Source: JAFMDF01 sp039024375
GTDB lineage: Bacteria; Bacteroidota; Bacteroidia; Chitinophagales; Saprospiraceae
Assembly: GCA_039024375.1 (NCBI GenBank)
Contig: JBCCQK010000091.1
Location: forward strand, 1-19,396
DNA: 19,396 nucleotides
Reading direction: 5' to 3'
The notes beneath the pieces were generated by a model that saw only the letters and a list, made by a program, of their open reading frames with translations, was not told the DNA's origin and did no database searches. The translations under genes and the position numbers were made by a program. Shown in pieces: positions 7,471 through 15,300 of this stretch; position 1 is the stretch's first letter, and each line of letters opens with the position of its first letter.

Positions 7471-7872
7471 CTACTCCTCCATCGGTCTCGTGGCTAAAAT
7501 CGCTTTCATTTTCAGTCCATTGGCAATGGTCATAAGTTCTACCACTTTGTCGAAGGGAACACCGACTTCGGCGACGATGGTGAGCGTAGCGCCCGCTTCG
7601 TTACCCATCGACTGTTTGGTACGGCTGATAGCGCCTTTTAAGGCTCTTTTGGGGGTGGCTTTACCATTGACCGAATACTTTCCGTTGGCTTCGGCGGTTA
7701 CGACAATGGACGTTGGGGCCATCGTTTTGGCGCTCGACTCGGGTAGGGTAAATTGGTCAAATTTTACCAACGAAGAGGTTAACATGAAGAAAATTAGCAA
7801 CAGGAAGATGATGTCCGTCAAGGACGACATACTGAATTCTGCACTAACTTTGGACCGTTTTTTTAATCCCAT
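7471..7872 (-). CDS. exbD: ExbD/TolR-family biopolymer transport protein (first copy)
   Basis: This 133-residue protein has the same tail and membrane helix as the following ExbD: MGLKKRSKVSAEFSMSSLTD then IIFLLLIFFMLTSS, with pore residue Asp20. The periplasmic domain (about 38-133) has the ExbD fold, with SIVVTAEANGKYSVNGK, and then TLTIVAEVGVPFDKVVELM near the end. It would form a dimer, possibly a heterodimer with the second ExbD, inside an ExbB ring and use the proton gradient to move TonB. Two exbD genes in tandem after exbB is a common Bacteroidota arrangement. It starts 526 bp after the exbB stop; that long gap contains a fold-back element (8201-8369) and simple repeats, so its transcription may be partly uncoupled from exbB. 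Confidence 0.93.
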   Translation of the reverse strand: MGLKKRSKVSAEFSMSSLTDIIFLLLIFFMLTSSLVKFDQFTLPESSAKTMAPTSIVVTAEANGKYSVNGKATPKRALKGAISRTKQSMGNEAGATLTIVAEVGVPFDKVVELMTIANGLKMKAILATRPMEE

Positions 7873-8200
7873 TGTTGTTATTCGTTATTTGTTATCCGTA
7901 TTGTTGCGTCGCCTACTGCTGGCGAGATGCTTTTATTTGGACAACTGCCTGCCCGTATGGGGATACTTTGCTAGATGTTGACTTGGACAACAGATTTAGA
8001 TGTTGACCTTTTCCTTTTTTAGACTCAGTTCCTTCTTTTGCCACTATCCCCTGCTTACTGCCACTGCCACTGCTTACTTTTTATCTTAATACGGAATTAT
8101 GGAACGCAGACAGACGTTGGCTCTATGATATGTCTTGCTTTTACGTGCCCTGCTTACTGCTACTGCTACTGCTTACTTGTGAAATTCAGTATTTTGCCAA
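7873..8200. repeat. exbB-exbD spacer with simple repeats
   Basis: This is the part of the 526-bp exbB-exbD gap not covered by the fold-back element. TGCCCGTATGGG (7950-7961) repeats the word found before tonB. GATGTTGAC recurs around 7975 and 7999. ACTGC-type tracts lie at 8041-8080 (CTGCTTACTGCCACTGCC) and 8148-8179 (CTGCTTACTGCTACTGC). No plausible small gene on the minus strand was recognised, and no promoter matching both consensus boxes was found for exbD. Confidence 0.5.
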
Positions 8201-8398
8201 ACTAGTGGTTCAAGAATTAAGTAATTGACAGTTTAATCGAGTGTATTTTTTTGTTAGGCAAGGCATTTATTTTTTCAATAGCCGTTGCTATTTTAAAAAT
8301 AAATAACGCAGCATAACAAAAAAAGACGCCGATTTAAACTATTAAGAATTTAGTTCTTGAACCACTAGTCACTAATCAACTAATTACGAGTCACTATA
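8201..8398 (-). repeat. fold-back MITE-like element copy A, abutting exbB stop codon
   Basis: Perfect 16-bp terminal inverted repeats, ACTAGTGGTTCAAGAA (8201-8216) and its complement (8354-8369), bound a 169-bp element. Its inner arms also pair over most of their length. The exact centre is a hairpin AATAGC-CGTT-GCTATT (8277-8292). On the minus strand the element follows the exbB TAG stop (8399-8401) after 29 nt (8370-8398), and those 29 nt are also shared with copy B at 19217-19245 (24 of 29 identical). The element is non-coding and needs a transposase in trans if mobile. As RNA it would form one long hairpin in the exbB 3' region, where it could act as a terminator or stability element and set exbB expression apart from exbD. 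Confidence 0.82.
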
Positions 8399-9079
8399 CT
8401 AAACGCTTGGTTCCTGCAGTAAGTCCATAAATTCTACCGTCGTTCTTTCCATTTGGAAGACTACTTTTTCCACATTAGCTACTAGGATATTGTATCCAAC
8501 GAAAGCCAGAATACCAATCAAAAGTCCCGCTGCGGTGGTGATTAGGGCTTGGTAAATACCACCTGCAAGGACGTCGGGCGTTACGTTTTGCTGCGTAGCC
8601 ATTTCGCGGAAAGCGAGAATCATACCCGTTACCGTACCGAAGAAGCCAATCATGGGGGCGGCACCCGCAATACTAGCTAATGTGGATAAGTTTTTCTCCA
8701 ACCGAAATACTTCTAAGTTACCGACGTTTTCAATGGCGGCGTCGATGTCGTTCAAGGGCTTGCCGATTCGCATTAACCCCTTTTCAATCATTCTAGCAAC
8801 GGGAGAGTCGGTCGTTTGGCATAGTGCTTTGGCTCCGTGAACATTCCCTGCTTGTACATTTGCTCGGATATTGTTCATAAAGCCTTGGTCAATTCGGCCC
8901 GCTTTTTTAATCGTCCAATAGCGCTCCAAGAAAATATAGACCGCAATAAAAGAAAGTAGCAATAATATCCCTACGATGGCGATACTCAGTGGACCACCTT
9001 GAAAAATCAAATCCAAAAAACTCTGCGTACCGACTTCGCCTTCTAGGTCAACTTGCTGCAAAAAAAGAGGCTGAAACAT
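8399..9079 (-). CDS. exbB: MotA/TolQ/ExbB proton channel family protein
   Basis: This is the inner-membrane subunit of the TonB-ExbB-ExbD motor. From the start chosen here the protein has 226 residues. TM1 is about 31-52 (LSIAIVGILLLLSFIAVYIF, then LERYWTI). A cytoplasmic loop follows with helices around MARMIEKG-like DSPVARMIEKGLMRIG. TM2 is about 133-157 (ASIAGAAPMIGFFGTVTGMI) and TM3 about 175-200 (IYQALITTAAGLLIGILAFV). The GxxGTVxGMI and TTAAGLxIGI motifs line the pore in the family. An in-frame ATG at 9154 would add 25 residues (MVINNLKNTEKVSPLFQ...) that do not resemble ExbB N-termini; the start MFQPLFLQQVDLEG is the usual short one, so 9079 is preferred. It is the first gene of the minus-strand ton cluster. 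Its TAG stop touches the repeat element at 8201-8398. Confidence 0.93.
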   Translation of the reverse strand: MFQPLFLQQVDLEGEVGTQSFLDLIFQGGPLSIAIVGILLLLSFIAVYIFLERYWTIKKAGRIDQGFMNNIRANVQAGNVHGAKALCQTTDSPVARMIEKGLMRIGKPLNDIDAAIENVGNLEVFRLEKNLSTLASIAGAAPMIGFFGTVTGMILAFREMATQQNVTPDVLAGGIYQALITTAAGLLIGILAFVGYNILVANVEKVVFQMERTTVEFMDLLQEPSV

Positions 9080-9547
9080 GATGTGTGTAATTTTTTTAGT
9101 TGGTTGAAAAAGAGGAGATACTTTCTCCGTATTTTTTAAGTTGTTGATTACCAATAAGCTAACTTTCCCCTATTCTATTGTCCATTATTTGGTTAATCAG
9201 AGATTGTTTAAAGGGGTATAAACGTTCAAACAATCGACAAATTATATGTTCATAGGAAAAAGCACTATATTTTAAAGGCTTTTTAAGATTTCTTATTGAC
9301 AATGGCCCGAGTACTTTCAAAACCTACCTTTGAACCGAACGTTTTTTGAAGGGGGTTAAAATTAGTTGATTTTTAAAATTATTGAAATAAACTCCCCATT
9401 ATTTCTGGATGTTCGATAGAAAAAGTAGATTTTTGCGAAAATTCGCTGAGATGAGAAGCCAGCCGTCAGACTATTCCGATGGAATTGTCAGCCGTCAGAT
9501 TTTGAAAGTGTTCTTACAACAAATATTCGCTTAGCATGGTGAATTTT
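9080..9547. other. divergent intergenic region (exbB / thiolase), exbB side
   Basis: This is non-coding DNA between two divergent genes, together with the inverted repeat at 9548-9682. It contains the alternative upstream start of exbB (ATG at 9154), a pair of direct repeats CAGCCGTCAGA (9460-9470 and 9489-9499) around a small ATTCC/GGAAT palindrome, and long A/T-rich runs. The longest ATG ORF noticed on the plus strand (from about 9302) is only about 15 codons. No promoter with both boxes was found for exbB. Confidence 0.45.
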
Positions 9548-9682
9548 ACCACAAAGGTACAAATGAAACAAAGCGCATAGAGATTTTTCAAGCGCAGTTT
9601 AGTCAATTCTAGATGCAATGGTAGTATGATGTCGTCAATGCTGCGCTCGAAAGAAACTCCATGCGCTCCATACCTTTGTGGT
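9548..9682. repeat. 135-bp inverted-repeat element (MITE-like) upstream of thiolase
   Basis: ACCACAAAGGTA (9548-9559) and TACCTTTGTGGT (9671-9682) are perfect 12-bp terminal inverted repeats. Inside them AGCGCATAGAGATTT followed by CAAGCGCAG pairs, with a few mismatches, with the complement of CTGCGCTCGAAAGAAACTCC plus ATGCGCT on the other arm. The middle (about 9598-9640) is unpaired. The element differs in sequence from the 169-bp fold-back family. Words like ACCACAAAGGTACAAA are widespread extragenic repeats in bacteria. Each terminal repeat carries an outward-facing TAnnTTTG box. Confidence 0.68.
9671..9678 (+). promoter_or_regulatory. candidate -7 box for thiolase operon, inside the repeat end
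   Basis: TACCTTTG matches TAnnTTTG exactly and ends 39 nt before the thiolase ATG. In the well-matched DUF433 promoter the same box ends 40 nt before its ATG. No clear TTTG is seen about 20 nt upstream (TCGA instead), so this is a candidate only. Its location inside the terminal inverted repeat means the element may have supplied the promoter. Confidence 0.4.
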
Positions 9683-9717
9683 TCAAAACTGAATAAAAAG
9701 AAATAAAAAATAACTGC

Positions 9718-10902
9718 ATGTTAAATAAAGAAGTCTATATCGTCTCCGCCGTTAGAACGCCATTAGGTAGTTTTGGTGGAATGTTCGCCAACGTTGCCGC
9801 CACCGCTTTGGGGACGGCTGCCATCAAAGGGGCCTTAGAAAAAGCTAAGGTTCATCCCGACCACATCGACGAGGTGTTTATGGGGAACGTTTGTTCCGCC
9901 AATTTGGGGCAAGCGCCCGCTCGACAGTCCGCTTTGGCGGCAGGAATCCCCGATACTGTTCCTTGCACAACCGTTAATAAGGTCTGTTCGTCGGGGGCGA
10001 AGTCGATTATGTTTGCGGCGCAGAGTATTTTACTAGGACAAGCAGATTTAATCGTAGCGGGTGGGATGGAAAATATGTCCGCCGTACCCTATTACGTGCC
10101 GAAAGCTCGATTTGGTTATAAATACGGCAATGCGGAATTGATTGATGGGTTGCACAAAGACGGTTTATTTGACCCTTACGACCAGATGGCGATGGGGGTG
10201 TTTGCGGATAAAACGGCCGAAAAATACAGTATTTCCCGAGAAGCCCAAGACGAATACGCCATTCGGTCGTACAAAAATGCGGCGGCGGCGACGGATAGTG
10301 GTGCTTTTGCCCATGAGGTGGTAGGCGTCTCCGTTCCGCAGCGACGGGGTGAACCGCTAGTTATCACCGAAGACGAAGAATACAAACGAGTTAAATTTGA
10401 TAAAATTCCTAACCTTCGAGGTGCGTTTACCAAAGGTGGCACTGTGACGGCCGCCAACGCTTCGACCATCAACGACGGTGCGGCCGCTTTGATTTTGGCC
10501 AGCGCTGCGGCAGTCAAAAAATACGGCTTACAACCCATTGCTAAAATTTTATCCTTTGCGGATGCCGCTCAGGCGCCCGCTTGGTTTACAACGGCACCGA
10601 CTAAGGCAGCGCCCAAAGCCTTGAAATTGGCCAACATGACGACCCAAGACGTTGATTATTTTGAAGTTAACGAGGCTTTTTCCGTAGTTCCCTTAGCTTT
10701 TAACCAAGTACTGGATATTCCGATTGAGAAGGTGAATGTACACGGTGGAGCAGTGTCTTTGGGACATCCACTTGGTGCTTCGGGCGCACGGATTGTGACG
10801 ACTTTGGTGAATGTGTTGGGAACGAAAGATGTGACGGTAGGTTGTGCGGCGATTTGTAATGGGGGAGGGGGCGCGAGTTCGATTGTGATTGAAAGGGTAT
10901 AA
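9718..10902 (+). CDS. acetyl-CoA C-acetyltransferase (thiolase, AtoB/ACAT1 type)
   Basis: This 394-residue thiolase would join two acetyl-CoA into acetoacetyl-CoA, or run in reverse in ketone-body and branched-chain breakdown. The catalytic residues are in place: Cys90 in VNKVCSSGAKSIMFA is the nucleophile, His350 lies in GGAVSLGHPLGASG, and Cys380 in CAAICNGGGGASS is the acid/base. VNEAFSVVPLAF (317-328) supplies the NEAF motif, and GTVTAANASTINDGAAALIL (241-260) is the loop domain signature. Local wording (PCTTVNKVC, VAGGMENMS, EDEEYKRV, ADAAQAP) closely follows mitochondrial ACAT1, so a biosynthetic-type short-chain thiolase is preferred over FadA. The length is standard. The MBL-fold gene starts nine bases after the stop, so the two form an operon. 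The coding sequence is G/C-richer than the flanking spacers. Confidence 0.93.
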   Translation: MLNKEVYIVSAVRTPLGSFGGMFANVAATALGTAAIKGALEKAKVHPDHIDEVFMGNVCSANLGQAPARQSALAAGIPDTVPCTTVNKVCSSGAKSIMFAAQSILLGQADLIVAGGMENMSAVPYYVPKARFGYKYGNAELIDGLHKDGLFDPYDQMAMGVFADKTAEKYSISREAQDEYAIRSYKNAAAATDSGAFAHEVVGVSVPQRRGEPLVITEDEEYKRVKFDKIPNLRGAFTKGGTVTAANASTINDGAAALILASAAAVKKYGLQPIAKILSFADAAQAPAWFTTAPTKAAPKALKLANMTTQDVDYFEVNEAFSVVPLAFNQVLDIPIEKVNVHGGAVSLGHPLGASGARIVTTLVNVLGTKDVTVGCAAICNGGGGASSIVIERV

Positions 10903-10911
10903 TATTACCCT

Positions 10912-11742
10912 ATGCAAATCACCAATTTTCTCCATCATCCACCTGTCCAAGGCTTTCAATTTGGCACCTCGCTTTGGGGAAAGCCCGCTATGTACGTCTA
11001 TGTTTATTTTGTGGACGGTTTGCTCATTGATACGGGGCATAGCAATGGTCGAAAAATGGTACTATCCCATTTGACGAAGCTACCCGTTGAGCAAATTTTC
11101 ATTACCCATCACCACGAAGACCATAATGGAAACTTAGCGGCTTTGCAACAACATTTTAACGTTCTTACCTACGCTTCTTCGCTTTGTACCGAAATCATGA
11201 AACGGCCACCCAAAATCTCTTTTAGTCAATGGCTGACGTGGGGCAATACCGAACCGAATCATCAAATTGAACCCGTCGATACGCAAATCAAGACCAATAA
11301 ATACACTTTTGAAATTGTCCCCATTCCCGGCCACGCAATTGACATGGTGGCGCTGTACGAACAAAACGAAGGTTGGCTCTTTTCGGCAGATTTGTATATC
11401 TACGACTACATCAAATTCTGTATGTTTAATGAAAGCATGGCGGAGCAAATAGCATCGTTAAAAAGGGTGCTAGCTTTGGACTTTGAATATATGTTTTGTG
11501 CCCACAATCCCAAGTTGAAGCATCCTAAAATACATTTACAACGCAAATTAGATTTCTTAGAGAACTTCTACCAAACGGTGGCACATTGGCACCAAAAAGG
11601 CTACGCCCCTAAGCAAATTATGGACAAAATGGGCTTGAAAAAGATGTATTTCATGCGGTTTATTTCGCAGGGTTTTTTATCGACGTTGAATATGGTGAAG
11701 TCGGTGGTGCGGGACTTGGATAGAGCGGAGGTAGCTTTATGA
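10912..11742 (+). CDS. MBL-fold metallo-hydrolase
   Basis: This 276-residue metallo-beta-lactamase-fold enzyme binds two metals, probably zinc, through the HxHxDH motif. The motif is visible as His66-x-His68-x-Asp70-His71 in FITHHHEDHNGN. Further ligands are His141 (PIPGHAIDMV), Asp160 (WLFSADLYIY) and probably His198 (MFCAHNPK). The order and spacing are canonical for glyoxalase II/thioesterase-like members. A helical C-terminal part (about 205-276) contains HWHQKGYAPKQIMDKMG and resembles the extra helical domain seen in MBL enzymes that bind larger substrates. There is no signal peptide, so it is cytoplasmic. It follows the thiolase by nine bases, which suggests, without proof, hydrolysis of a thioester or lactone from the same pathway. 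The exact substrate is unknown. Confidence 0.88.
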   Translation: MQITNFLHHPPVQGFQFGTSLWGKPAMYVYVYFVDGLLIDTGHSNGRKMVLSHLTKLPVEQIFITHHHEDHNGNLAALQQHFNVLTYASSLCTEIMKRPPKISFSQWLTWGNTEPNHQIEPVDTQIKTNKYTFEIVPIPGHAIDMVALYEQNEGWLFSADLYIYDYIKFCMFNESMAEQIASLKRVLALDFEYMFCAHNPKLKHPKIHLQRKLDFLENFYQTVAHWHQKGYAPKQIMDKMGLKKMYFMRFISQGFLSTLNMVKSVVRDLDRAEVAL

Positions 11743-11756
11743 TACAAAAGGACGGC

Positions 11757-11775
11757 TAAATTAATGGTTAATTTA
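11757..11775 (+). terminator. weak A/T hairpin after MBL gene
   Basis: TAAATTAA-TGG-TTAATTTA is a perfect 8-bp A/T-only stem with a 3-nt loop starting 14 bp after the MBL stop, followed by AGTTTT. The stem is weak and the T run short, so it is only a possible terminator of the thiolase-MBL operon. Confidence 0.3.
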
Positions 11776-11830
11776 AGTTTTGGATAGTGGCTAGAAAGCG
11801 AGGCTTAGTTAGTGTCTTTTTATTTTATTC

Positions 11831-11870
11831 TTTTGAAAAGCAGGAGATACTGACAAAGTATTGCCTGCTT
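11831..11870 (-). terminator. terminator of the two-small-gene operon
   Basis: AAGCAGG (11838-11844) and ATACT (11847-11851) pair with AGTAT (11857-11861) and CCTGCTT (11864-11870), with one 2x2 internal loop and a 5-nt loop. Read on the minus strand, the stem begins 23 bp after the stop of the 58-residue gene and ends in CCTGCTTTTC, a fair T run. It could also act as a barrier for plus-strand transcripts coming from the MBL gene. Confidence 0.55.
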
Positions 11871-11893
11871 AGGAATTGGCGTTGAATAAGATT

Positions 11894-12070
11894 CTACTTT
11901 TTGCGGTGCTTTTTTAGCCCTTCTTTTACCATGTTCTCCATTTCTTCCAGTTCCTTTAAAAGGAAGTCGATTTCTTCTTTGGTAGCCTCAGTTTTTGCGA
12001 ATTTGATGATGTCCTTCCCTAAGTTTTCTAATGATTCAGGTGGGGCAATCTTTGATGATATTTTACTCAT
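11894..12070 (-). CDS. small hypothetical protein (58 aa)
   Basis: This short ORF from ATG 12070 to TAG 11894 encodes a highly charged, predicted helical peptide (MSKISSKIAPPESLENLG..., ending EGLKKHRKK). The middle part, KEEIDFLLKELEEMENMVKE (about 31-50), has heptad-like Leu/Ile/Met spacing, so a short coiled coil or helical hairpin is likely; the C-terminal six residues are basic. There is no signal peptide or membrane segment. It begins 19 bp after the stop of the 52-residue ORF, in the same direction, with a promoter candidate before the first and a hairpin after the second. That closed layout is the main reason to call it a gene. I do not recognise the family. Two-gene small operons of this size can be toxin-antitoxin units, but nothing in either sequence shows that. 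Confidence 0.55.
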   Translation of the reverse strand: MSKISSKIAPPESLENLGKDIIKFAKTEATKEEIDFLLKELEEMENMVKEGLKKHRKK

Positions 12071-12089
12071 TTTGAACTTTTTTTAATTC

Positions 12090-12248
12090 CTAACGAATGA
12101 AACGTATTTCATCTAAGGCTGCGTCTAAGGCTTCTTGTTTAGATGTATTTCGGGGAAGTTGTAATTCTTCATTAGAAAGGTTAACCAACATCCACAACCA
12201 CTGTTTTTGAAGAACTAAGCGCCTTTGTAGAATTTCGATGGTATTCAT
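12090..12248 (-). CDS. small hypothetical protein (52 aa)
   Basis: This ORF from ATG 12248 to TAG 12090 encodes MNTIEILQRRLVLQKQWLWM and continues with LVNLSNEELQLPRNTSKQEA, ending LDEIRFIR. It is predicted helical, with an amphipathic N-terminal helix rich in Leu/Trp/Gln (residues 3-23) and an acidic second helix (about 37-50). It has no signal peptide. It is the first gene of a two-gene minus-strand unit; the next gene starts 19 bp downstream. A promoter-like pair (12276-12307) precedes it by about 28 bp. No family is recognised. The sequence is coding-like (no low complexity, sensible hydrophobic periodicity), but at this length chance ORFs are possible. Confidence 0.5.
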   Translation of the reverse strand: MNTIEILQRRLVLQKQWLWMLVNLSNEELQLPRNTSKQEALDAALDEIRFIR

Positions 12249-12275
12249 TCGTTTTGTTTCAGTGTGAATTGAAAC

Positions 12276-12307
12276 TAAAAATACAAGTTTTCTATCTAAG
12301 ATACAAT
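12276..12307 (-). promoter_or_regulatory. candidate promoter of the two-small-gene operon
   Basis: On the minus strand ATTG (complement of 12304-12307), a 20-nt spacer and TATTTTTA (complement of 12276-12283) resemble the TTTG/TAnnTTTG promoter, with one mismatch in each box and the same 20-nt spacing as the DUF433 promoter. The leader to the ATG at 12248 would be about 20 nt. Confidence 0.42.
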
Positions 12308-12364
12308 CTGTTACATCCTTTTATGAGAAAACCCTTATCCTTTTATTATAAATCGCCATTGCTC

Positions 12365-15300
12365 TCACTTATACGCCACATAAGCATCTTCCACTTCCAA
12401 AATCTCCTGCACTACCGCTCGAAATTGCTCGTACTCTGCTGCGGGAATAGCAATCCGATTCAACTGAACCGTTCGCCTAATTTTTAAGGTCTGCTCGTCC
12501 GTTTTTTCGAAAGTCAATTGGTAATCAAGGTAGTCGTTTTTGATGCTTTTGTTGGTGGGCATTTCCATGATTTTAACACCTTCGGGCAGCACCAATTCAA
12601 TTTCGTTCTCGTAGGCGTCATAGCTTTCGTAGCGCCAATATAGGAGCGGTGATTTTCGTGCTTCTTGGGGAAAATCGTCCGCCGTGAATATCACCTCCAT
12701 GTAAGGAATCTTAACCGCTTTGATGCCACCGATGGACAATACTGCTTTGGTCGCCACAAAGTCCGATTCGAAGGTAAATCCTTTTTCGATATTGGTTAAA
12801 TTGTCAAATTTGTAGGTCAGCTTGTCTAAATCGCCGTCAAAATACCCACCGACTAAATTGCCGACCTTTTCTCGCTGCTTTTCTTCGGTCAAATCGGCGA
12901 AATAGCTTCGATAACTCGATGCGGGTTTGCCTAAAACTTCCAATTGAGTTTGCACCTCTAAATTGGCGTCCACCACCTTCAAAGCTGTTTGTCTCTGCAA
13001 GGTGTTTTTTAGCACGGAACGAGTCGGAATATTCAACAACTCCGACGGGACTTCTTCTCGCAAATTGGGAATCACCAAAGCCTGTGCCCGTTGAATGGAA
13101 TTGGGAATTGCCCCAAACGGCAAGTTATTGTCCGTCAATTCTTGGAATAACGTCGCTTCGGGTAAATCAATCTTGATGATGCAGTGGTTGAAATCTATGG
13201 ACGGTTGTAAGATGGTTTCTTCTCCGTTATCTCGAGTATTGACCAACACTAAATTGGTTTTTAAACCCGCTTTTTGCGCTAGCGTATGGTACAACGTAGA
13301 TACATCTTTACAGTCTCCCAAGCGGGTACTGATGGTAACCATCGGCTTTTGCGGAACGTAGCCACTTTGTCGAAAAGACACGTAACTGTACTGAATATTA
13401 TCCAAAATGTAGCTATAAATGGCCTCCGCTTTTTCCGTTTCGCTCATTTTAGTAGCTTTCCCTTTCGGAAAAATTTCTTCGTAAATGGCCTGTAAGTTGT
13501 AATCTTCGCGCGCTTGCGGCAGCGATAAATCTCGGTACCAATTGGCGATGTCGCTCCAAGAATCTAGGGTAGAAATAGATAGCGTTTTACCAATTTCGGT
13601 TATCGTCGGCATATAGTTTTCCTCTTTCAAAAGCGGCACATCCGTTAATGTCCAATCGTACAGCAGAAAATTGTCCATCTCCGTTTTGATGGGCGTGTGT
13701 TCGAAATTGCTGTACTTAAAATAAATAGCCTTGTCTTTGGGGAATAAGAGTCGATAACGAGATTCCATGATGGGAACAAAGTCGTCGAATGTGCAGGTTT
13801 GCCAAAACTCTTGAGCCAACTGTCCATATTGGTAGGAATCTAATCGGTATTCCACGAAAATAATGTCGCCAATTTCCAAAGAAGTAAAGACAAATTCGTT
13901 GTCGCTGCGTTCGGCAATGACCTTTTCTCCGTTCTTTTTAAAGACTTCCGCTCTTTCAAAAATGAGCCGTTCCGAGCCACTATCGTACTCGATATTTGCT
14001 TCTTTCCACTGATTGATACCCGCCTCGTTTTGAATCTGCCAAGCCATGCTAAAGTACTCGCTGTACGGTCCTTCCTCGTAAACGACGACGGCTTTATCGT
14101 AGAACAAATAGGTGTAATCCGCTTCTGTTCCAACTTCTTTAGTCAGTTGTTGCTGAATTTGTGCCGCTCGGTCTTTGTCTTTGAACAATTCTTTCACGGA
14201 TGATTGTCCTCGCAAGGTGCGCAACCGCTCTCGGTCTTGAAAATTATTTGGATTGTAGGTAATCGACTTTTCCAAATCGGCGATAGCGGCCTCTTTTTGG
14301 TTGAGGGCTTGGTGGATGTACGACCTATCGCTCCAATAGGACGCCCGGTAGGGGGCATTTTGTAGGCCAATATTGGTGAATTTGAGTGCCGTATCGAAGT
14401 CTCCAATTTTGTAGTAATAACTGCTATTATTGGTGATGGATTGGATGTGATTGGGGTAGAGTTCGTGCAATTTCAACAGAATAGCTTCTACCTTCTTATT
14501 TTCTTTGCGTTTGACGTATTCGTTTTTGAGTAAATGATAAACGTCGTAGTTGTAATTCTTGGTGAGAAAATCCTCCAACAGCGCAACGGCTTCTTCGGGT
14601 TTTTGCTGAACGTTATTGAGAATGTTGAATTTGTAGGTCAAGAAAGTTTGATTTTCGGGGTATTTCTCGAATGCAAATTGAGCGACCTCCAATAGCTTTT
14701 GAAAATCTTTTTTTCGAGTTAACCAATTGGTGTAATACGCTAAATAGTCCTCGTTGTCCTCTCCTAAACAATCTCGCATTTTGTCCACCGATTGCTTCAG
14801 TTTATCCAAATCTTCGGATTCGGAATGGATTTCGTAGTCAAAGAGCGCAAAAAAACAGGCATCACCGTCGATTTTGCGCAACCGTTCTATTTGTGTTGAA
14901 ATTTTAGTACGGTCATCAATGGACGTGAAATTGTACAACAACTCCAAATTAGTCAGCAAGTTATTCGGATATAGTTCATTCGCCTGTTCTAGCACTTTGA
15001 TGGCATCATTGAAGCGGTTGCTGCGATAATAAGTCTTGGCCAGTAGCAAATGGTTCAGAATATTTTTGGGAGATGTTTTAATTTTTTGTTGAAAAAACTG
15101 CTCGGCAAAATGAGGGAATTTCTCTTGACTTAAGGTCGTTCCACTTTGATTATACGGAACGTACTCGCTAGAACAATTGAGGTCAATTACCTCATTGTTT
15201 TCATCAAAAACTCGAACCATGTAGTTCGGATAATCGCTTTTAGACGTGTAGCCCAATTGTACCAGAATCCTATTTTTTCCCGTAGGAACTCGGACTTTTG

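Noticed and set aside
7397..7981. 194-codon plus-strand ORF
   Set aside because: It is antisense to the first exbD and its repeat-rich spacer, and its hydrophobic stretches are complements of the ExbD coding sequence. The minus-strand ExbD match is decisive.
9080..9154. Longer ExbB starting at ATG 9154
   Set aside because: The extra 25 residues are polar and unlike ExbB N-termini, whereas the start at 9079 gives the usual short leader before TM1. It is kept as an alternative only.
11901..12086. 61-codon plus-strand ORF rich in Ser/Phe
   Set aside because: It is a shadow of the minus-strand 58-codon ORF, which has better context: an ATG, an upstream partner gene, a promoter and a terminator.
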